36,818 nucleotides of DNA from a virus. A program made the position numbers and the translations under genes. Below are positions 7,349 to 12,967 of this stretch, piece by piece. Below the pieces are notes generated by a model. That model saw nothing but the letters and a program-made list of their open reading frames with translations. It made no database searches and had not been told where the DNA came from. How positions within the stretch are numbered: the first letter of the stretch is position 1; every line of letters starts with the position of its first letter. The stretch lies in the IMG/VR virus record IMGVR_UViG_3300021356_000064, positions 1 to 36,818 of that record; one strand, 5' to 3'.

Positions 7349-7597
7349 TCAGAGTTTTTTGATAGTTGAACCAGGTGCTTTTTGCGCTTTATGAAGTACG
7401 TCATTCCAACCAGGATGAGACTTACGAAGCTTATCCTTCCATTCCCCTACCTCAGCAGAAGATGGGCAAGTCGATGGATCTGACCAATCTCTTGTCCAAT
7501 CTGGGTTGTCTTCTTTCCACTGGTCCCAATCATGAACGCTAAGCACAACGCTCTTTTGTTCACCAGTTTCTTTGTTAATAACAGGATATGTCGCCAT
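7349..7597 (-). CDS. Conserved hypothetical 82-aa cyanophage protein
   Basis: It begins MATYPVINKETGEQKSVVLS, followed by VHDWDQWKEDNPDW and a charged helix with a conserved-looking HPGWNDVLHKA. I recall similar small proteins next to phoH in other cyanophages; some are labelled FmdB-like, but there is only one Cys here, so no zinc ribbon can form. The Trp-rich middle (seven Trp in 82 residues) is striking. A CTAAATA box at 7620-7626 lies 22 nt before the ATG. Function unknown. Confidence 0.8.
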   Translation of the reverse strand: MATYPVINKETGEQKSVVLSVHDWDQWKEDNPDWTRDWSDPSTCPSSAEVGEWKDKLRKSHPGWNDVLHKAQKAPGSTIKKL

Positions 7598-7619
7598 TGT
7601 TAAGAATTCACGATAAAAA

Positions 7620-7626
7620 TATTTAG
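7620..7626 (-). promoter_or_regulatory. CTAAATA box upstream of the 82-aa gene
   Basis: The box lies in the short gap between two small genes, 22 nt before the ATG at 7597. It is identical to the boxes before several structural genes. Putative late or secondary promoter; inferred. Confidence 0.4.
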
Positions 7627-7633
7627 ATACTGA

Positions 7634-7996
7634 TTACTCAGTTGCTTCTGGTTCCCAAGGGGCAGATGTTAGTTCTTCAGTTACACCTGCTTTCTTTTCT
7701 TCAATAATGTAAGCGAGTCTTGATTTCTTTGCCTCAACTTCTTCCTCAGCAATAGCATCAATGTGAGGTTGGCACCAAGACATTACTTGCTCTGCAGTGA
7801 GGGAAGATAGTTCAGAGAAATTTTCTGGATCTGGATCGGATAGTTCAACAATCAATCTTTCGTTTGCAAAGTATGTCGTTACACCAACAGTTTCAGTTGC
7901 TAGGTAAGATAAATCAGCAAGTTGAGCAACACCAACAAGTCCGTTGGTATTAGAGTGCTTTACAAAATTTACTACCCAAGTATATGAAATCGCCAT
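7634..7996 (-). CDS. Conserved hypothetical 120-aa protein (DUF7936-like)
   Basis: The first 60 residues form a beta-rich domain starting MAISYTWVVNFVKHSNTNGL, with GVTTYFANERLIVELSDPDP. The second half is acidic and helical, including SSLTAEQVMSWCQPHIDAIA and VEAKKSRLAYIIEEKK. It resembles a family of small proteins (DUF7936-like) that recurs in cyanomyoviruses; I know of no function. A CTAAATA box (8022-8028) lies 25 nt upstream of the start, inside the end of thyX. The family assignment is from memory. Confidence 0.75.
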   Translation of the reverse strand: MAISYTWVVNFVKHSNTNGLVGVAQLADLSYLATETVGVTTYFANERLIVELSDPDPENFSELSSLTAEQVMSWCQPHIDAIAEEEVEAKKSRLAYIIEEKKAGVTEELTSAPWEPEATE

Positions 7997-8021
7997 TGTA
8001 ATAGAAGTTATTGTTTTTTAG

Positions 8022-8028
8022 TATTTAG
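8022..8028 (-). promoter_or_regulatory. CTAAATA box overlapping the thyX stop
   Basis: CTAAATA on the minus strand overlaps the last codons of thyX and stands 25 nt before the ATG of the next gene (7996). Same motif and spacing as at five other places. Putative promoter; inferred. Confidence 0.4.
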
Positions 8029-8663
8029 GAGTTCCATTCTAGAGCTTCAGCAACAGTAGGAAATTGTTCCAAAAATACCTTCTTACATCCCTCAGCAATT
8101 TGCATATGTTCTTGCTGAGTTCCATTTGCAGAACGTAAATTGATATAGTGAATCCATGAACGACATGAACCACTCATATAAATCCTAGTCGGCGTGCAGA
8201 GTGGAAGCACATTTCTTGCACACTCTTTTGCCACACCGCGACCAAGCATTTGTTGATACAGTGCCATTGAAGAATCAAAAAGAGTCTGCATCTGCATCTC
8301 TAAAGATTGAGCAACGAACGGATCCAGGTCATCAATGCTGTTCTGACGATTCTTGGTGTCTTGGCGACGGAGTTTTGGTAGGGGGATCTTCTCACCGAGT
8401 AAGGAAGAATCAGCATAACGTTGGGAAAACTCTTGATATGTGAACGAACGATGACGCAAAATTTGAGCTGCGATTGCACGAGTAGTTTCAATCTCAAGAG
8501 TCATGAATGACTGCTCAAATACTGACCAATGGTTATGCTTAATGCAATAACGCAGAAGACCTGCATAATTGTCATTTTCTTGATTTGCAGGATTCGAGAC
8601 TCTGGCAACATATGCCATAGTCTGCTCTGCATCTGGAGTTACACTAATCAATTTTACACTCAT
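8025..8663 (-). CDS. thyX: Flavin-dependent thymidylate synthase ThyX
   Basis: This 212-aa protein is a ThyX enzyme, which methylates dUMP to dTMP using methylene-tetrahydrofolate, FAD and NADPH. The signature RHRxxSxxxxSxR motif is present as RHRSFTYQEFSQR (70-82). The N-terminal NHWSVFEQSFMTLEIETTRA and the C-terminal GSCRSWIHYINLRSANGTQQ, with substrate-binding Arg residues, are also complete. Length is typical of the family, so it should be functional. It would supply thymidine for phage replication, consistent with its place at the head of the replication unit. The start overlaps the stop of the upstream 54-aa gene (ATGA). Confidence 0.96.
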   Translation of the reverse strand: MSVKLISVTPDAEQTMAYVARVSNPANQENDNYAGLLRYCIKHNHWSVFEQSFMTLEIETTRAIAAQILRHRSFTYQEFSQRYADSSLLGEKIPLPKLRRQDTKNRQNSIDDLDPFVAQSLEMQMQTLFDSSMALYQQMLGRGVAKECARNVLPLCTPTRIYMSGSCRSWIHYINLRSANGTQQEHMQIAEGCKKVFLEQFPTVAEALEWNS

Positions 8664-8824
8664 TTACCAAATCCTTTTGAGTTTTGTTTTTCATATTCAG
8701 CAAGTTGCTGTTTCAGAGAATAGAGTTCTTTCTTAATCTCTGCAAGTTTATCACTATCATATAAGTGACCTTGCTCAACTAGGCGTTCGAGCAGTTTAAT
8801 AAGTTCTTTCGATTTACTTGGCAT
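8660..8824 (-). CDS. Small coiled-coil hypothetical protein (54 aa)
   Basis: From the ATG at 8824 the protein starts MPSKSKELIKLLERLVEQGH and is predicted helical. It carries heptad-like leucines in ELIKLLERLVEQ and EIKKELYSLKQQLAEYEKQN, suggesting a coiled coil. It is basic and ends in GFGK. The frame is open a little further, but the ATG just touches the end of the 57-aa gene upstream. Tight overlaps with both neighbours support it as a real gene. Function unknown. Confidence 0.65.
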   Translation of the reverse strand: MPSKSKELIKLLERLVEQGHLYDSDKLAEIKKELYSLKQQLAEYEKQNSKGFGK

Positions 8825-8997
8825 TAGTCTGGATACCCATCGTCGTCGTCCCAAATTTCATCATAATCATGATTCTTAGATTTTACATCAGAGTCTTGAC
8901 TGATGTATGCATCTTTGTCAGAGTAAACTTCTGCTTTAAGACTATCAACTAAAAGTTCAAGATTACGGACGATAAGTTTTAGTCTTTCTTTGTCCAT
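8824..8997 (-). CDS. Small acidic hypothetical protein (57 aa)
   Basis: It starts MDKERLKLIVRNLELLVDSL in a helix and ends in a strongly acidic tail, YDEIWDDDDGYPD. An ATG six codons upstream (9015) is possible, but the promoter at 9018-9046 predicts a transcript start around 9010-9012, downstream of that codon, so 8997 is the likelier start. It would be the first gene of the replication transcript. Function unknown. Confidence 0.6.
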   Translation of the reverse strand: MDKERLKLIVRNLELLVDSLKAEVYSDKDAYISQDSDVKSKNHDYDEIWDDDDGYPD

Positions 8998-9017
8998 AAG
9001 AAATGTTCTTTTCATAC

Positions 9018-9046
9018 ATTCTACACAAAAAAAGAGAGGTTGTCAA
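9018..9046 (-). promoter_or_regulatory. Sigma70-like promoter at the head of the replication block
   Basis: On the minus strand, TTGACA (9041-9046, a perfect -35) is followed by a 17-nt spacer and TAGAAT (9018-9023, 5/6). The -35 lies inside the terminator hairpin of the upstream small-gene unit. Transcription would start near 9011 and read into the small acidic gene, thyX, phoH and the gp33/gp59 genes. Strong match, but inferred from sequence. Confidence 0.7.
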
Positions 9047-9056
9047 TCAACCTCTC
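9026..9056 (-). terminator. Rho-independent terminator of the small early unit
   Basis: A perfect nine-base stem, GAGAGGTTG (9034-9042) with CAACCTCTC (9048-9056), closes a five-base loop. The A-run at 9026-9033 is an eight-base U-tract in minus-strand RNA. It ends the unit 9083-9820 and overlaps the next promoter. Confidence 0.85.
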
Positions 9057-9082
9057 CTATTAAGCATTGATATGTTTCCATT

Positions 9083-9178
9083 CTACCCTTTATGTAAGAG
9101 TAGAATCTCTCCATAAATTAAAGCGATAAATGCAGCACTAAAAACAGTAGTAAGACTAACTATTTGCAATTCTTGCAT
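9083..9178 (-). CDS. Single-span membrane peptide (31 aa)
   Basis: The peptide starts MQELQIVSLTTVFSAAFIAL and continues IYGEILLLHKG. It has one hydrophobic span from about residue 6 to 28 and a short basic end. The ATG at 9178 lies just after the DUF4278 gene and is preceded by GAGG at about -8. The same frame is open upstream to 9301, but that stretch lies antiparallel-in-frame over the DUF4278 gene and has no ribosome site of its own. Function unknown; an inner-membrane peptide is likely. Confidence 0.55.
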   Translation of the reverse strand: MQELQIVSLTTVFSAAFIALIYGEILLLHKG

Positions 9179-9185
9179 GGCAACC

Positions 9186-9353
9186 TCACTTTGCGTAAGA
9201 TGTACCGCGATAGCAGAAGACACCATGGGTATCTCTTGCTTCAAAGCAACGAGTATCATACTCAACACCACGATATGCGGTGTGAGTGATCTGTGCATCA
9301 TGCAATGCTGCAGCTTTTTTGATTTGCTTTTTGATTAGAGTAAGCGTGTTCAT
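9186..9353 (-). CDS. DUF4278-type small protein (55 aa)
   Basis: The protein starts MNTLTLIKKQIKKAAALHDA and contains the DUF4278 pattern twice over: AYRGVEYDTR (26-35), and near the end FCYRGTSYAK (46-55). 'YRGxxY' repeats are the mark of this small family, found in cyanobacteria and cyanophages, whose function I do not know. The start at 9353 has a perfect AGGAG about nine nt upstream, one of the best ribosome sites in the window. The gene was not visible as a long frame because it is short. It is part of the small early unit. Confidence 0.8.
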   Translation of the reverse strand: MNTLTLIKKQIKKAAALHDAQITHTAYRGVEYDTRCFEARDTHGVFCYRGTSYAK

Positions 9354-9416
9354 TTGTTTCTCCTGAAGTGGGTGATTAACCTTCTCATCTTTCGATGGAT
9401 CCGTTTCCCCGTTCCT

Positions 9417-9584
9417 TCAGTCGTTTGCGTCCCAATAACACTCAGGTTCGGTTGCTTCCCTTACGGTCTCAACCAACTCAATCTTTACCATAGGTGGTAC
9501 AGATTCGTTCTTGGTGATTCTGAGCATTAATGCTTCAGATTCTTGACAATTGAGTGCTACGTATAGAAGTGATTCTATCAGCAT
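9417..9584 (-). CDS. Small hypothetical protein (55 aa) in the early unit
   Basis: The frame from the ATG at 9584 starts MLIESLLYVALNCQESEALM and continues to a TGA at 9417 with an acidic C-terminus ending CYWDAND. GGAG lies about 13 nt before the ATG, a little far for an ideal site. It fits between the 66-aa gene and the DUF4278 gene with short gaps on both sides. I do not recognise the protein. An internal ATG at residue 20 would give a 36-aa form. Confidence 0.55.
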   Translation of the reverse strand: MLIESLLYVALNCQESEALMLRITKNESVPPMVKIELVETVREATEPECYWDAND

Positions 9585-9619
9585 GGGATGAACGCTCCGT
9601 TCCGCGACTTACTTGCGTC

Positions 9620-9820
9620 CTAGACCAGATGTTGCTTACATTCTCCCTCTACCTTAGATCTAAAGTAATCAATAAGATTATACTTAGATCGTCGGTCAAG
9701 ATTGTCATCCGTAAGGATTTCAATCCTCTTTTGTAAGAACCTTTCACACGACATGTGCCACCCGTAGGGGTTGTCGTTCGCATGATGGGCAAGGGTCAAT
9801 GCCAGCAACGTGCTGATCAT
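9620..9820 (-). CDS. Small hypothetical protein (66 aa), first gene of the early unit
   Basis: It starts MISTLLALTLAHHANDNPYG and then has WHMSCERFLQKRIEILTDDN and a C-terminal KYNLIDYFRSKVEGECKQHL. The 'GWHM.C.RFL..RIE.LTDDNL....K.NLIDYF' string feels familiar from other cyanophages, but I cannot name a function. It follows a strong sigma70-like promoter with a leader of only about 11 nt and no clear ribosome site, so the start could be Met23 (9754) instead. Confidence 0.65.
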   Translation of the reverse strand: MISTLLALTLAHHANDNPYGWHMSCERFLQKRIEILTDDNLDRRSKYNLIDYFRSKVEGECKQHLV

Positions 9821-9837
9821 TGGATGAACGTAGGTCT

Positions 9838-9866
9838 ATTGTAGACCATATGTTCTATATAGTCAA
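9838..9866 (-). promoter_or_regulatory. Strong sigma70-like early promoter
   Basis: TTGACT (9861-9866), a 17-nt spacer and TACAAT (9838-9843) on the minus strand match consensus at 5/6 each. It reads into the 66-aa gene and the other three small genes. The unit ends at the terminator 9026-9056. The high match suggests use by the host polymerase early in infection. Confidence 0.75.
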
Positions 9867-9894
9867 CTACGTATGTAATATACGATACAATTTC

Positions 9895-9956
9895 AAAAAA
9901 CCTTAAGAATCAAAAAATTTTGGGGAATTTTTTTCCCCGTATTTTGGAACTTAAGG
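9895..9956 (-). terminator. Long hairpin terminator after the 119-aa gene
   Basis: The outer arms CCTTAAG (9901-9907) and CTTAAGG (9950-9956) pair exactly, and an inner GGGGA/TCCCC stem (9922-9926 with 9934-9938) adds strength. Imperfect AT pairing fills the rest. The A-run at 9895-9900 gives a U-tract for minus-strand RNA, so it ends the 11140-9969 unit just before the early promoter. The inter-gene stretch 9821-9968 holds only this and the promoter. Confidence 0.75.
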
Positions 9957-9968
9957 TCGATTTTGGTT

Positions 9969-10328
9969 TTACTTCTTTTTTTTACTTGTCTTAGCAACTT
10001 CTCCCCAAAGTTTTGGATTATGTGTACCCATACCATACTGGATGTTACTAACACCTTTACCAAACTTGTCATAGTACATATCAAAAATACTTACTGCTTT
10101 TTGACTTCTTGCTAGGTCATAACGAACTTGACCGTCAACAACATAGGTGATAATTCTTGCATCATTGGGACATTCTTTAGTTGTCACTTGTTGCCAAGTA
10201 CCATTCTCAATCATAATTTCAACTCCATATCTCTTTTTAGAGTTTTCTTTTTCTGATTGTGTCCAAGAATACATAGGCTTCTTTTCGATAGCTGTCTCTG
10301 TTGACGCTTCTGCTAATTTATTTTCCAT
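9969..10328 (-). CDS. Conserved hypothetical 119-aa protein
   Basis: The polar N-terminus (MENKLAEASTETAIEKKPMY) leads into a small mixed domain with WTQSEKENSKKRYGVEIMIE, NGTWQQVTTKECPND and VDGQVRYDLARSQKAVSIFD. The C-terminus YGMGTHNPKLWGEV ends in a run of lysines. No known motif is recognised. A GAGG site lies about 9 nt before the ATG. It is the last gene before the long hairpin terminator. Confidence 0.7.
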   Translation of the reverse strand: MENKLAEASTETAIEKKPMYSWTQSEKENSKKRYGVEIMIENGTWQQVTTKECPNDARIITYVVDGQVRYDLARSQKAVSIFDMYYDKFGKGVSNIQYGMGTHNPKLWGEVAKTSKKKK

Positions 10329-10344
10329 TACAAAAACCTCAAGT

Positions 10345-10947
10345 TTAAGAACGATTGCCCCAAGTAATATCAGGATATGCTTGTGCGACGATATCTTTAG
10401 TAACTTTGTACTTAGTATCGAGTTTTTTATCTTTTGTAAGGACTAGAATTTCTGCTTCAAGAGGATGCAATCCTGAAAGGATATTGATGAACATAGTCTC
10501 TCTACGAATAGAACTCAAGGCATCATTACCACCCTTTACAAAGTTATAGAACTTTCTAGCTTCTTTGCGAATAGTAGATCTTCCTTGATCGTTTGCTCCT
10601 AGAGAGATAGTATCAAGTTCTTCCATTTTTTTGACAGCATCCTGAATTTTTTCAGAAAGTGTCCCGTTAAATCCAGACTCTTTATCAAGTGCTGCATAAG
10701 GAACATCACCTTCAGGCAAAACTGAGATTACAGTTTCGTCAAAGTTCCAAATAAAAATAGTTTTTAATGCTGGACAATTAAATTTCCGCAGTGCTTCTAC
10801 TTTTTTAGCAGCAGATCTTTGTTTGTTTACTATTTGAAGAATTTCAAATAGGAAGGGATTATTTGGTAGATCAGGAATAGGGGCAGGAGACTTCTTAGTA
10901 GTAGAACTACTCTTCGTCTTCTTCGCCGCTGTTGTCTTCGTAGTCAT
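10345..10947 (-). CDS. DUF6433-like conserved hypothetical protein
   Basis: The 200-aa protein resembles the DUF6433 group of marine T4-like phages; no function is known to me. The basic Thr/Lys-rich N-terminus is followed by a conserved helical part starting PFLFEILQIVNKQRSAAKKV. It has FNCPALKTIFIWNFDETVIS, then VLPEGDVPY and the strongest segment, ARKFYNFVKGGNDALSSIRR, plus ETMFINILSGLHPLEAEILV. The frame is open to a TTG at 10959, but ATG 10947 is the first ATG. Either way the gene overlaps the end of the membrane protein gene by about 40 bases. The N-terminal 30 residues may be an extension relative to relatives. Confidence 0.78.
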   Translation of the reverse strand: MTTKTTAAKKTKSSSTTKKSPAPIPDLPNNPFLFEILQIVNKQRSAAKKVEALRKFNCPALKTIFIWNFDETVISVLPEGDVPYAALDKESGFNGTLSEKIQDAVKKMEELDTISLGANDQGRSTIRKEARKFYNFVKGGNDALSSIRRETMFINILSGLHPLEAEILVLTKDKKLDTKYKVTKDIVAQAYPDITWGNRS

Positions 10948-11140
10948 GATAGTTTTCAAAATTAAATGCGATTACTTCATCAGGTATTAAGTTACCTTGC
11001 TCATCAAACATCTCTGGATGTGGTCTAGGCACTTCCCGATAGTTCATCATATATTCTCTAGCAGTCCAACCTCCAATCAGTCCAACGATAAGAAACAGAA
11101 TGGTCATAAATGAACCAAATACTAAACTAACTGCTAACAT
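10907..11140 (-). CDS. Small membrane protein (77 aa)
   Basis: One transmembrane helix, LVFGSFMTILFLIVGLIGGW (about 6-25), is followed by a basic-aromatic turn AREYMMNYREV. The soluble tail contains PHPEMFDEQGNLIPDEVIAF and ends in acidic residues. The 'PHPEM.DE.G.L..DE' segment recurs in small cyanophage membrane proteins I have seen, but the function is unknown. The start has AGAGG about eight nt upstream. It heads the 11140-9969 unit. Confidence 0.72.
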   Translation of the reverse strand: MLAVSLVFGSFMTILFLIVGLIGGWTAREYMMNYREVPRPHPEMFDEQGNLIPDEVIAFNFENYHDYEDNSGEEDEE

Positions 11141-11332
11141 TTTTCTTACCTCTGGCGAATTACTTTATTTTCCTTAAATTAAAGGAAATTTCGAAATAGA
11201 CAGTTACTTCCCTATTGAAAAAGCAAACCATCTTTTCAAGGATTATGTGTAGTGGTTTTTTCTGCTTCGTTTTCCCCCCATTAAGAATGAAATCGATACC
11301 ACGATTTGTGTGGTTATCATTATTTATGACAT
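11141..11332. other. Gene-poor stretch with a late-promoter-like box
   Basis: This stretch holds only very short frames. One frame (minus, 11160-11378) starting MSRNRKVPSGKESD overlaps the end of the glutaredoxin gene; it has no clear ribosome site and is not convincing. A CATAAATA box lies at 11321-11328 on the minus strand. If used, the membrane protein mRNA would have a leader of roughly 170 nt, so the stretch may be an untranslated leader. Confidence 0.45.
11321..11328 (-). promoter_or_regulatory. CATAAATA late-promoter-like box
   Basis: CATAAATA on the minus strand fits the NATAAATA late consensus of T4-like cyanophages. It lies just downstream of the glutaredoxin stop and about 180 nt before the membrane protein start at 11140. 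Inferred from sequence only. Confidence 0.45.
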
Positions 11333-11569
11333 TCAAATCAGATTCTTTTCCCGAAGGTACTTTACGGTTTCTAGACATCCGCCAATTTTTGTTTCGTTAA
11401 CGATTACTTGAGGAAATGTGCTTCCCTCTCCGAACTTAGAGTAAAACTCTTCTCGGGTAAAGTCATCCTCTAAAGTATAAACCACATGATCTATCTTTGT
11501 CAACTTTAAAACAGTTTTGACCTTATCACAATAAGGACATTGATCTTTTGTATAAACTTTAAAATTCAT
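11333..11569 (-). CDS. grx: Glutaredoxin
   Basis: The 78-aa protein starts MNFKVYTKDQ and has the dithiol active site CPYC at residues 11-14. The cis-proline loop is TFPQVIV (about 52-58), and the GSH-binding GGC follows. This is the complete, standard small glutaredoxin, which reduces disulfides and supports ribonucleotide reductase. The ATG at 11569 is preceded by GAGG. The frame is open far upstream, but that part only overlaps the previous gene in another frame. It is the last gene of the glycan/methyl cluster, ten bases after the oxygenase-like gene. Confidence 0.93.
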   Translation of the reverse strand: MNFKVYTKDQCPYCDKVKTVLKLTKIDHVVYTLEDDFTREEFYSKFGEGSTFPQVIVNETKIGGCLETVKYLREKNLI

Positions 11570-11579
11570 GAATACCTCA

Positions 11580-12179
11580 TCAATCGAAAAAGAACATGTG
11601 CCATAGTCTACAATTTTCTTTACAGTCTCCAAAATATTCGGAAGCGGAATGAATATTACCACCACTAAAAAGAACCAAACGATTAAAAACATTACCAGCA
11701 ACATCAACTGGTTCGTATGGTGTTCTATCTAGAAAAGTTCTCTGATTAAAGACTTTGAGACCTTCTCCTTCTTCCCATTTAATTTGAGAATTATGATGAA
11801 CCTTAGTCTCCTTATGTCTCCACATCGTAGTTCCACACTCTGGAGGTGCATCAGGAGTTAGATAAATCATGCCTGCCCAAGTTTGATCATCACAATGATA
11901 AACAAGTTTTTCTCCAGACCAATTATGCTGAAATCTACCATTCATTCCATGAGATTCCCATTCGGTAATCGTAATTCCAAGTAAGTCTTCAAATGCTTCT
12001 CTGGTCCCAGGAATAAAAAACTGTTTACGTGTTCTTCTACCAATGTATCCAGCATCGTCATGATAGTCTTGCTCTAAAGCAAACTCTCTTACCGCATGAG
12101 GATCTTTGTAAAAGTTATCAACAATAATTACTCTTTGCGACTTCCTATAATCAGGACTAACACTTAACATCTGATTCAT
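11580..12179 (-). CDS. DUF6445 / 2OG-Fe(II) oxygenase-like protein
   Basis: This 199-aa protein resembles the DUF6445 group, whose fold appears related to 2-oxoglutarate/Fe(II) dioxygenases. It opens with a typical VDNFYKDPHAVREFALEQDY and GRRTRKQFF. A candidate iron triad is H95 and D97 in LVYHCDDQTWAGMIYL, with H177 in FSGGNIHSASEYFG; R191 could bind the co-substrate. APPECGTTMWRH matches the 'GTxxxRH' turn of such enzymes. The substrate is unknown; protein or sugar hydroxylation are both possible. Neighbours are a glycosyltransferase and glutaredoxin. The collagen-like fibre downstream in the map makes a hydroxylase role attractive but unproven. Confidence 0.72.
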   Translation of the reverse strand: MNQMLSVSPDYRKSQRVIIVDNFYKDPHAVREFALEQDYHDDAGYIGRRTRKQFFIPGTREAFEDLLGITITEWESHGMNGRFQHNWSGEKLVYHCDDQTWAGMIYLTPDAPPECGTTMWRHKETKVHHNSQIKWEEGEGLKVFNQRTFLDRTPYEPVDVAGNVFNRLVLFSGGNIHSASEYFGDCKENCRLWHMFFFD

Positions 12180-12180
12180 A

Positions 12181-12963
12181 TTAGAAACCTAAATGCTTAC
12201 TCCTAACAAAATCTAAATCAAAAGTTGTTGCTGAAATTGGTTGCGGTTGACCTTCCCAAGGAAGTTGAGTTGGACCACATATTCTCCATTCGCTACCCCA
12301 CTTTTCAGTAAGATACTGAATGTTCATGGAATTACATGCATCCAATTTCTCAGCAAGTTCTGGTTCAGTCTTCTTAGTTTGACTTCCATGAGTATAGTAT
12401 TCATCCTTCTTACCAAAACCATGATAATACATTGATTCTAGTTCCATAACTTTACGGATAGGACGATGCAAGAATCTCATAATCATATCCGCATCTTCGC
12501 AGTAAGCAGGATATAGATTCTCATCAAACAAACCAAACTGTCTGATAATACTTTCCCTAATAAAGAAAACATCCCAACTTCCAACACCAAAGTCACCTTT
12601 GTTTCCATGAATCATTCCAATCATAGGATCAGATTCTGCAGTTTTGACCATTTCTTCTAGAAAACCAGGTCCAAAAGAAACGTCATCGTTACAAATGATC
12701 CAGTATGGTGCCATCAGATAGCACTTGATGATTAGATTCCATGCACCAGAAACACCTAGATTGCCAGGAAGATTAGCAACTTTGATACTTTTAACATACT
12801 TATGTTTAAAACTAGCAAGTTTTGCTAGTTCCTCATCCAGTTCCCCTCTTCCATTATTATTAACAATGAAGAGTTCATCAACTGGGTAGTCTATGCTCAT
12901 AAGCAACCGACTTACCCAAAAAGTGCTATTTACAACAGGAACGCCAATAACAGGAATAGACAT
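12181..12963 (-). CDS. Family 2-like glycosyltransferase
   Basis: This 260-aa protein has a GT-A fold of the GT2 type. The nucleotide-sugar region is LFIVNNNGRGELDEELA, followed by ANLPGNLGVSGAWN (63-76) and the metal/DxD-like ICNDDVS (91-96). The catalytic-base region is YCEDADMIMRF (154-164), with a preceding FGLFDENLYPA, both usual for rhamnosyl/GT2 enzymes. It has no membrane helix. Probable role: adding a sugar to a phage structural protein or host surface glycan; donor and acceptor are unknown. It is followed after one base by the DUF6445 gene. Confidence 0.85.
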   Translation of the reverse strand: MSIPVIGVPVVNSTFWVSRLLMSIDYPVDELFIVNNNGRGELDEELAKLASFKHKYVKSIKVANLPGNLGVSGAWNLIIKCYLMAPYWIICNDDVSFGPGFLEEMVKTAESDPMIGMIHGNKGDFGVGSWDVFFIRESIIRQFGLFDENLYPAYCEDADMIMRFLHRPIRKVMELESMYYHGFGKKDEYYTHGSQTKKTEPELAEKLDACNSMNIQYLTEKWGSEWRICGPTQLPWEGQPQPISATTFDLDFVRSKHLGF

Positions 12964-12967
12964 AATT

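Noticed and set aside
9083-9301. 72-aa minus-strand frame covering the DUF4278 gene
   Set aside because: Its upstream part overlaps the well-supported 55-aa DUF4278 gene in another frame; only the 31-aa end with its own GAGG site is kept.
11160-11378. 72-aa minus-strand frame starting MSRNRK
   Set aside because: Overlaps the glutaredoxin 3' end, lacks a ribosome site and has no recognisable composition.
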